Source: an uncultured Eubacteriales bacterium
Lineage (GTDB): Bacteria; Bacillota; Clostridia; Oscillospirales; CAG-272
Direction of reading: 5' to 3'
Assembly (NCBI GenBank): GCA_934385225.1
Contig: CAKRPQ010000097.1
Coordinates: forward strand, 1-7,045
Length of the DNA: 7,045 nucleotides
Shown: piece by piece, positions 1 through 4,667 of the stretch
How positions within the stretch are numbered: position 1 is the stretch's first letter
Layout of the letters: each line of letters opens with the position of its first letter
Translations under genes and position numbers: made by a program
Notes under the pieces: model-generated
The model's input: only the letters and a program-made list of their open reading frames with translations
What the model was told of the DNA's origin: nothing
Databases searched by the model: none

Positions 1-215
1 AGCCTACGGAGCGCGAGATCGCCGAAATGACCGTTTCCGACGCCGAAAAGTATATCTCCGAGGGACATTTCGCAAAAGGAAGTATGCTCCCGAAGGTCGA
101 AGCGGCGGCAAAATTTGCCCGTTCCGCTGTCGGCAGACGCGCGATAATAGCCTCGCTCGAAAACGCTTCGGAAGCCCTCGGCGGCACGGCAGGCACAGTT
201 ATTACAATGGGATAA
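1..215 (+). CDS. arcC: Carbamate kinase, C-terminal end (5' truncated by window edge)
   Basis: The last 70 or so codons of a plus-strand gene are open from the window edge to a TAA at 213-215. The visible protein starts PTEREIAEMTVSDAEKYI and carries the carbamate kinase C-terminal block EGHFAKGSMLPKVEAA, followed by RRAIIASLENASEALGGTAGTVI. The family is about 310 residues long, so roughly the last fifth is visible. The ATG at 27 is internal; the same frame and family similarity continue upstream of it. Carbamate kinase makes ATP and carbamate from carbamoyl phosphate and ADP in the cytoplasm, usually as the last step of arginine deiminase fermentation or of purine/allantoin breakdown. Upstream neighbours are outside the window, so the pathway cannot be decided. 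The gene converges on the histidine kinase gene with a 37-bp gap that is mostly a terminator. Confidence 0.9.
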   Translation, partial: PTEREIAEMTVSDAEKYISEGHFAKGSMLPKVEAAAKFARSAVGRRAIIASLENASEALGGTAGTVITMG

Positions 216-219
216 AAAA

Positions 220-247
220 CAAAACAGCGCCATAGGGTGCTGTTTTG
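220..247. terminator. Bidirectional intrinsic terminator between arcC and the histidine kinase gene
   Basis: A 12-bp stem, CAAAACAGCGCC (220-231) pairing with GGTGCTGTTTTG (236-247) with one G-T wobble, closes on the four-base loop ATAG. Read on the minus strand, the stem is followed directly by six T (214-219), a canonical terminator five bases after the histidine kinase stop codon. Read on the plus strand it follows the arcC stop by four bases and leads into CTTTATTATTT, a weaker but usable tail. One hairpin therefore ends both convergent units, more strongly for the minus strand. Confidence 0.88.
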
Positions 248-252
248 CTTTA

Positions 253-1764
253 TTATTTGTCCGTTTCGGTGTCGGTAGAAGCTTCGTTCCCGCCCTCAAA
301 CACGGGAAGCTCGAACCAGAACGTACTGCCCTTGCCCTCGGTGCTTTCGACGCCGTATGTGGCATCGTGCGCTTCAAGTATATTCTTGACGATCGAAAGT
401 CCGAGTCCCGTTCCGACCATGGCGCGGCGGTGAACCTTATCCACCTTATAATATCTGTCCCAGATATACGGCAGATTTTCTTTGCTTATTCCCTCGCCCG
501 TATCTGTGACGGAAATGCGCACATTTTTGCCGTTTAATGTCTGCACGACGCTCACGGTCTTATCCTCACCCGTATAGTTCACGGCGTTGTTTATGAGGTT
601 ATAGACGACTTGGAGCATCATCGTTTTGTCGGCGCACACGGGGACGTTTTCGGACGCTTCGAACGTTATCTTATACCCGTCCTTTTCGGTCAGTTTTTCG
701 TACCTTGAAAGCGTTCCGCGCACCGTTTCCGTAATATCGAACACTGTTTTCTGCATCTTTCTCGCGCCCGACTGTATCTTCGAAATATCAAGCATATCGT
801 TCACAAGTTCCGAGAGCCGCGTCGTTTCGTCAATGACTATCTGTGCGTTTTCAGGCGTATTTTCACCCGGAATATCGCGCATCATCTCGCTGTAACCGCG
901 AACCATCGTGAGCGGCGTGCGCAGGTCGTGCGAAACGTTGGCGAGAAGCTCCTTTTGCAGTCGGTCGTTCTTCGAAAGCTCCTCCGAGGCATAATCGAGC
1001 GCGTCGGAAAGCTCGTGTATCTCGCGGTAGCCCTTGCCGTCGAATTCCGCGTCGTAATCGCCCTTTGCAAGGCGTTTGACCGCGTTATTCAGTTTGACTA
1101 TCGGCGTGGAAATATACCTTGACATAAGAACCGCGATGAAAAGCGCGCCGACGAGAAGTATGACGCTGATAAAGCGGAATTGGAGCATATACGTCTTTAC
1201 CGTTGCGCTGACGGGCGCCATCTCGGAGTTTAGAAGCAGAAAATAATCGCCGCCGTCCGAATCGCGAAAGGTCTTTGTGTATATCGTACTCTCCGAATCC
1301 GTCTCGGACGCTTTCGGCGCAAAGGCGTTGAGCGAAACCTTTTTTACATACTCTCCTCCCGACGCGAGTGCTGTGTTATAAAGCCGCGTTATTCCGGGCG
1401 ATGTCATATGGTGGATTATACATCTGCTCGAAAGATCGCAGGAGACAAGCACCTCCGCCTTCTGCCCGTTTATTTTATAGACGAGCGCGCATATTCCGTA
1501 GTCGCCGGCAAGCGTATATGTCGTCGTTTCAAGCGTGTCGCTTTCAATATTCTGCTCTATGACCTGCGACATCAGGCGTATTTCCTTCATCTTCGAATTT
1601 TCGTAGAATTTGTCAAGCAGAAGCACCTCGAATATCCACACGACGGCAAGAACGAACGCGGTAAATATCGCAAGGAACACAAAAAGCGTCCAGGTTATGC
1701 CTATTCCCTTGAACTTTTTCTTTTTTTCGCCGTGGGCGTAAAAAGTCTGTTCGTTTTCCTGCAT
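253..1764 (-). CDS. Membrane sensor histidine kinase (HAMP, HisKA, HATPase_c), partner of the adjacent response regulator
   Basis: This 503-residue protein has the classic PhoR-like layout. Helix TM1 spans about residues 22-49 and follows a lysine-rich cytoplasmic start. An extracytoplasmic sensor region runs from about 50 to 193, then TM2 (about 197-215), a HAMP linker (about 216-268), and a HisKA domain whose H-box ANVSHDLRTPL places the phosphoacceptor at His279. The ATPase domain shows the N box (NLINNAVNYT, about 389-398), G1 (DTGEGI, 421-426), F box (YIWDRYYK) and G2 (GTGLGLSIVK, 451-460), so it should be catalytically active. The sensor region matches no fold I recognise; it carries Cys92, Cys109, Cys115 and a His118-His119 pair. 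The gene lies 21 nt after the response regulator stop, with AAGGAAC AGGAAG upstream of its ATG, so the two are co-transcribed. Ligand and true name are unknown; a PhoR, CssS or VanS label would be guesswork. Confidence 0.93.
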   Translation of the reverse strand: MQENEQTFYAHGEKKKKFKGIGITWTLFVFLAIFTAFVLAVVWIFEVLLLDKFYENSKMKEIRLMSQVIEQNIESDTLETTTYTLAGDYGICALVYKINGQKAEVLVSCDLSSRCIIHHMTSPGITRLYNTALASGGEYVKKVSLNAFAPKASETDSESTIYTKTFRDSDGGDYFLLLNSEMAPVSATVKTYMLQFRFISVILLVGALFIAVLMSRYISTPIVKLNNAVKRLAKGDYDAEFDGKGYREIHELSDALDYASEELSKNDRLQKELLANVSHDLRTPLTMVRGYSEMMRDIPGENTPENAQIVIDETTRLSELVNDMLDISKIQSGARKMQKTVFDITETVRGTLSRYEKLTEKDGYKITFEASENVPVCADKTMMLQVVYNLINNAVNYTGEDKTVSVVQTLNGKNVRISVTDTGEGISKENLPYIWDRYYKVDKVHRRAMVGTGLGLSIVKNILEAHDATYGVESTEGKGSTFWFELPVFEGGNEASTDTETDK

Positions 1765-1785
1765 TCTTCCTGTTCCTTTCGTTTT

Positions 1786-2475
1786 TTATGCTTCAAAACG
1801 GTACCCGACGCCGCGCAGAGTCGCTATGTATTTCGCATAGCGTCCGAGGCTCTTGCGCAGGAGCTTTATATGCGTGTCAAGCGTTCTCGCGTCGCCGTAA
1901 AAATCGTAGCCCCATACCTCGCTAAGAAGTTTTTCGCGCGAAAGGGCGATATTTTTATTGCGGAGCATATAAAAGAAGAGGTCATACTCCTTCGGGGACA
2001 TTTCCACTCTTTCGCCGTCGATATAAACAAGGCGCGCGGTGAGATCGACGCGCAGTCCTCCGCCGTCAAATTCGATTATCTCGTTTGCGGGACGCTCGGT
2101 ATCGCTCTTTGTGCGGTTCACGCGCTTCATGACCGCCTCTATGCGCAGCATAAGCTCCTTCGGCGAGAACGGTTTTACAACATAATCGTCAATTCCAAGT
2201 TCAAAGCCGTTTATTTTGTCGTACTCCTCACCGCGCGCGCTGAGCATTATTATAGGCGTCTGCGACGTCTTGCGTATCTCGCGGCAGGCGGAAAAACCGT
2301 CAAGTTCGGGCATCATAATATCCATGATGATTATATCGAATTTTTCCTTGCGGCAGAGGAGAACAGCCTCCATACCGTCCGCCGCCTCGGTGACCTCGTG
2401 TCCCTCGAACGTCGCGTATTTTTTGATAAGCTCCCTTATCCTTGCCTCATCGTCGACTACCAGAATTTTGTACAT
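1786..2475 (-). CDS. OmpR/PhoB-family response regulator (receiver plus winged helix)
   Basis: This 229-residue protein is the normal length for the family. The receiver domain (about 3-118) has the acidic pair Asp8-Asp9, phosphoacceptor Asp52 within IIIMDIMMPELDG, the switch Ser79 in MLSARG, and Lys101 in the VVKPF motif. A short linker leads to a C-terminal winged-helix DNA-binding domain (about 132-229) with VEMSPKEYDLFFYM, the recognition-helix region ARTLDTHIKLLRKSL, and the closing hairpin LRGVGYRFEA. All phosphotransfer residues are intact. The start is fixed by GGAGG (2484-2488) eight bases ahead of the ATG. It lies between htrA and the kinase gene, with the kinase 21 nt downstream. 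Members of this family bind tandem direct repeats with about 11-bp spacing, and such a repeat sits in the htrA promoter, which makes htrA a likely target. That link is inference. Confidence 0.95.
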   Translation of the reverse strand: MYKILVVDDEARIRELIKKYATFEGHEVTEAADGMEAVLLCRKEKFDIIIMDIMMPELDGFSACREIRKTSQTPIIMLSARGEEYDKINGFELGIDDYVVKPFSPKELMLRIEAVMKRVNRTKSDTERPANEIIEFDGGGLRVDLTARLVYIDGERVEMSPKEYDLFFYMLRNKNIALSREKLLSEVWGYDFYGDARTLDTHIKLLRKSLGRYAKYIATLRGVGYRFEA

Positions 2476-2483
2476 TGAAATGT

Positions 2484-2488
2484 CCTCC
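2484..2488 (-). promoter_or_regulatory. Shine-Dalgarno site of the response regulator gene
   Basis: GGAGG on the minus strand, eight bases ahead of the ATG at 2473-2475. It is the only strong ribosome binding site near this start and excludes the alternative out-of-frame ATG at 2558-2560. It begins only three bases after a 14-bp AT-rich palindrome, so RNA structure there could affect access. Confidence 0.8.
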
Positions 2489-2491
2489 GTT

Positions 2492-2505
2492 TTTTAACGT
2501 TAAAA
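2492..2505. repeat. Perfect 14-bp palindrome ahead of the response regulator gene
   Basis: TTTTAACGTTAAAA is its own reverse complement. It lies between the intercistronic stem-loop and the GGAGG of the response regulator. Its first Ts on the minus strand double as the tail of the stem-loop. It could be an operator for a dimeric repressor, a weak RNA hairpin close to the ribosome site, or simply the by-product of a T-run and an A-run meeting; the sequence alone does not decide. Confidence 0.5.
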
Positions 2506-2533
2506 GCGAGCGGAAATCTACGATCCCGCTCGC
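2506..2533 (-). terminator. Intercistronic stem-loop after htrA, probable partial terminator (attenuator)
   Basis: GCGAGCGG (2506-2513) pairs perfectly with CCGCTCGC (2526-2533), an 8-bp GC-rich stem with a 12-base loop. On the minus strand it follows the htrA stop by about 45 bases and is followed by TTTTAACG, so the T-tract is only four long. This suggests partial termination or 3'-end protection of htrA mRNA rather than a full stop. The response regulator ribosome site begins about 18 bases beyond it, which leaves no room for a promoter in between; the regulator mRNA must therefore carry this hairpin in its leader or arise by readthrough. Confidence 0.6.
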
Positions 2534-2579
2534 CTTGTTTTCACCGGAACCGCCGGTCATTCTTTTTACAGTTTATTTT

Positions 2580-4106
2580 TTATCCGAAGCTGACGTCGCC
2601 GTCATTCTGCGGAACGTACTCGTGAAGCGTGAGCTTCGCGTTTACGAGCTTGCCGTTTCTCGCGACGGTGACTTCAACCGTATCTCCGACCTTGCAATCG
2701 GCAAGAGCCGTCTTTACATCGGCGGAAGAAGTGACCTCTTTGCCGTTTATCGACGTGATTCTGTCGCCGTTCTTTATCTCGTCCGTGTATTTCGATTCGT
2801 AAACATACACGCCGTAGGCACTTACATGATACGATGCTGCGGTGAAGATGTCGTTTATGTCGATGAGTTCAAGTCCGTGGTCGATTCTGCCCTTGACGTA
2901 GCCGTAATCCATAAGTTGGAGAACGATGTCGTAGGCTGTGTCTATCGGAATAGCAAAGCCGAGTCCCTCGACGTCCGTGCCGACGCTCTTTGCGTTGACA
3001 ATGCCGACAAGCTCGCCCGACAGATTGAACATACCGCCGCCCGAATTACCGGGGTTTACGGCGGCGCTCGTCTGAATGAGCGTCATGCTCTCGCCGTCAA
3101 CCGTAATCTCACGCGCAAGCGCGCTTATTATACCGCTTGTTACCGATCCGCCGAGCGTTCCGAGCGGGTTGCCGATGACGAGAACGTCCTCCGCTACGGC
3201 GAGCTTCGCAGACGAACCGAGAGTCGCCACGGTGAGTTTTTCGTCGCCCGCGTCAATCTTTATGACCGCAATATCGGTGTTTGCGTCCGTGCCGACAAGC
3301 TCTGCGGGGTATTCGTTCCCGTTCGTCAGGCGCACCTTTATCGACGACGCGCCCTTTATGACGTGGTTATTCGTGATGATGTAGCCCTCTTCGGCGATGA
3401 TAACGCCGCTTCCCGCGCCGCTCTTTACATACTGGTTAAAGTAAGAGCCTGTCACGACCTGTTCGGTCGTTATCTCGACGACGGAATCCTTTACGGCTGC
3501 CGCCGCTTCCGATTTTGTCATCGGCTCGCCTATCTTATAGTCGGCGTTTACCGTTGTTTCCGTGCCGTCGTTCTTCTTTATCGTCGCCGCGTCGCTGCCG
3601 GGAGCTTTTATCGCGGGCGTCGTTTCGCTTTCGGGTGCGGAAATCTCTGTGTCGCCGCCTACGTTCTCGGAAATGCCGCCGCGGTTAGCGTCGGTATCGG
3701 CGATACGTCCCGCTTTTCCGACAAGGAAGCCGAAGCACATACATGCGACAGAGAAAAGGAGAACTCCGATAACGCCTATCGCAACGAACGGTGCTTTACT
3801 CGGTTTCTTCTTCGGTGTATAGCCGTAATTATGCTGACCGTAGCTCTGATAAGAACCTCCGACGCCCGCGTTTCTCGTCGTCTGACCTGTATAACCGCCG
3901 TCCGACGGTGTGTAGGTACGGCTGTAAGTCGGCTGCGCCTCGGTCTCGGCGGCTTCGTGTACATTGCCCGATATAGGGACGCCGCTCACGTTTGCGTTTG
4001 CGTTTGCGTTTGCGTTTGCGTTCACGTTTTCGTTTTCGTTTTTGTTTTCTGTCTTATTCTCAATATTGCCGTTTTCAAATTCATTGTTCATGTTTTCATT
4101 TGACAT
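2580..4106 (-). CDS. htrA: Membrane-anchored HtrA/DegP-like serine protease with one PDZ domain
   Basis: The protein has 508 residues from the ATG at 4104-4106. Residues 1-105 are a cytoplasmic low-complexity tail: Asn/Glu-rich, then (Ala-Asn)5, then Tyr/Gly/Gln-rich, ending in KKKPSK. One transmembrane helix (about 106-128) anchors it, and a Thr/Ala/acidic linker leads to the chymotrypsin-fold protease outside the membrane. The catalytic triad is His248 (IITNNHVI), Asp278 (ANTDIAVIK) and Ser355 (NPGNSGGG). Near the nucleophile the usual TDAA reads TSAA. A single PDZ domain covers about 395-493 (NGDRITSINGKEV). The family degrades or refolds damaged proteins outside the membrane. An in-frame TTG at 4110-4112 would add two residues and sits six bases from AAGGAGG against twelve for the ATG, so the exact start is open. 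It has its own regulated promoter, and a two-component pair follows on the same strand. Confidence 0.93.
   Translation of the reverse strand: MSNENMNNEFENGNIENKTENKNENENVNANANANANANVSGVPISGNVHEAAETEAQPTYSRTYTPSDGGYTGQTTRNAGVGGSYQSYGQHNYGYTPKKKPSKAPFVAIGVIGVLLFSVACMCFGFLVGKAGRIADTDANRGGISENVGGDTEISAPESETTPAIKAPGSDAATIKKNDGTETTVNADYKIGEPMTKSEAAAAVKDSVVEITTEQVVTGSYFNQYVKSGAGSGVIIAEEGYIITNNHVIKGASSIKVRLTNGNEYPAELVGTDANTDIAVIKIDAGDEKLTVATLGSSAKLAVAEDVLVIGNPLGTLGGSVTSGIISALAREITVDGESMTLIQTSAAVNPGNSGGGMFNLSGELVGIVNAKSVGTDVEGLGFAIPIDTAYDIVLQLMDYGYVKGRIDHGLELIDINDIFTAASYHVSAYGVYVYESKYTDEIKNGDRITSINGKEVTSSADVKTALADCKVGDTVEVTVARNGKLVNAKLTLHEYVPQNDGDVSFG
3990..4019 (-). repeat. Five perfect tandem hexanucleotide copies inside htrA
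   Basis: GTTTGC on the plus strand (GCAAAC on the coding strand) is repeated five times without error and encodes Ala-Asn five times. A degenerate sixth copy, GTTCAC (4020-4025, Val-Asn), adjoins it, and further T-rich Glu/Asn codons continue beyond. The unit is a multiple of three, so gain or loss of copies by slippage would change the length of the cytoplasmic tail and keep the frame. Confidence 0.9.
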
Positions 4107-4118
4107 AATCAATCAAAA

Positions 4119-4125
4119 CCTCCTT
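4119..4125 (-). promoter_or_regulatory. Strong Shine-Dalgarno site of htrA
   Basis: AAGGAGG on the minus strand. It lies 12 bases ahead of the ATG at 4104-4106 and 6 bases ahead of an in-frame TTG at 4110-4112. Spacing favours the TTG and codon preference favours the ATG; the difference is only two residues. Confidence 0.8.
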
Positions 4126-4152
4126 AGGTTCGTGATTTTTCTTTACGGCTAT

Positions 4153-4181
4153 ATTATATCCTTCTTTTGTGACGGTTTTTT
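4153..4181 (-). promoter_or_regulatory. Promoter of htrA with consensus -10 and degenerate -35
   Basis: The minus strand carries a perfect TATAAT at 4153-4158. With the usual 17-base spacer the -35 hexamer would be AAAAAA (4176-4181), a poor match to TTGACA, as expected of a promoter that depends on an activator. Transcription would start near 4146, giving a leader of about 40 bases that contains the AAGGAGG. A tandem direct repeat covers the -35 and spacer. Confidence 0.7.
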
Positions 4182-4187
4182 GACGGT
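4166..4187 (-). promoter_or_regulatory. Tandem 11-bp direct repeat, probable OmpR-family response regulator operator
   Basis: Plus-strand TTTGTGACGGT (4166-4176) is followed at once by TTTTTGACGGT (4177-4187), identical at 10 of 11 positions. On the coding strand this gives two ACCGTCA cores with four bases between them, one helical turn apart. The nearer core ends 11 bases upstream of TATAAT and the pair straddles the -35 position. OmpR-family regulators bind such head-to-tail repeats as dimers, and enterobacterial PhoP boxes sit about 12 bases upstream of the -10. The regulator encoded just downstream of htrA is the natural candidate to bind it; this assignment is inferred. Confidence 0.65.
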
Positions 4188-4226
4188 AATCCAAAAACGT
4201 ATTGAATTAAAGTTAAATTACGGTGT

Positions 4227-4667
4227 TTATTTCTCGCGTCCGCCGTTTTTTATTTTCGTCACGATAAGGATTATTACAAACGCGAGAGCGTCAAGTACCA
4301 TAAGCGCAAACGACGCAATCGCCGTCACGATGCCGAGCAGGTAGCAATATATCGCGCCTATCTGCGTTATGCCGAGCACCGACGGGTCTACGCGCATACT
4401 GACGGCGATAAGCGCCGCACCGACGAGAAATCCGAGTGCGGACATCACCGCGACGGTGCAGACGATTGCTTTCGGCACTCCTATGCGTGCGCTCAGCAGG
4501 AAGCAGAGCGAAAGTGCGCCGAGGAGAACGGCGAGAGCGAGAAAAACGTTCCGAAGCGTCTCGGTAACGCTCATCGCAAAGCCGTTTCTGCGCAGAAATT
4601 CGGCTAAAATCGCCAAAAAGAGTGCGGAAAGGCAGGATAAAAACGAAATTTTAAGTGCTTTTTTCAT
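4227..4667 (-). CDS. Small polytopic membrane protein of unknown function, translationally coupled to the GH13 gene
   Basis: This is a 146-residue very hydrophobic protein that I do not recognise. Likely transmembrane stretches are about 5-22, 38-59, 67-91 and a long one or close pair at 103-138, followed by the basic tail TKIKNGGREK, so four or five helices. I see no catalytic motif and no charged residues placed as in known transporters. I chose the ATG at 4665-4667 because it overlaps the GH13 stop codon (ATGA), lies downstream of AAGGAGAGG, and begins MKKALKISF as membrane proteins often do. A longer reading from 4778 would run deep into the GH13 gene and is not credible. Position ties its expression to the glycogen operon. 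About 45 bases separate its stop from the repeats ahead of htrA, with no clear terminator, so readthrough into htrA is possible. Confidence 0.8.
   Translation of the reverse strand: MKKALKISFLSCLSALFLAILAEFLRRNGFAMSVTETLRNVFLALAVLLGALSLCFLLSARIGVPKAIVCTVAVMSALGFLVGAALIAVSMRVDPSVLGITQIGAIYCYLLGIVTAIASFALMVLDALAFVIILIVTKIKNGGREK

Noticed and set aside
1408..2478. A 356-codon plus-strand open frame opposite the response regulator and kinase.
   Set aside because: It lies antisense to two clear genes and has Arg/Tyr/Leu-rich composition with no family likeness, as expected of a shadow frame.
2543..2557. A second small hairpin, ACCGG pairing with CCGGT, after the htrA stop.
   Set aside because: The stem is only five base pairs and no T-tract follows on the minus strand, so it is not a terminator; it may be chance.
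2447..2560. A 37-codon minus-strand reading frame between htrA and the regulator, overlapping the regulator start out of frame.
   Set aside because: Only a weak AAAAAGA precedes its ATG, it spans the stem-loop, and its product has no recognisable pattern. A leader-peptide role cannot be excluded but has no support.
3984..4055. Regular short repeats that could suggest a CRISPR-like or replication-origin repeat array.
   Set aside because: The units are six bases with no spacers and lie in frame within htrA, so they are a coding microsatellite.
2442..4103. A 553-codon plus-strand open frame opposite htrA, with Val-Cys and Val-Phe dipeptide runs.
   Set aside because: It is the antisense shadow of a protease gene with a complete catalytic triad. 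Its dipeptide runs are only the hexanucleotide repeat read backwards, and it has no recognisable domain.
4188..4226. A possible terminator after the small membrane protein gene, in the AT-rich stretch before the htrA promoter.
   Set aside because: I found no GC-rich stem followed by Ts; the local TTAA symmetry is too short.
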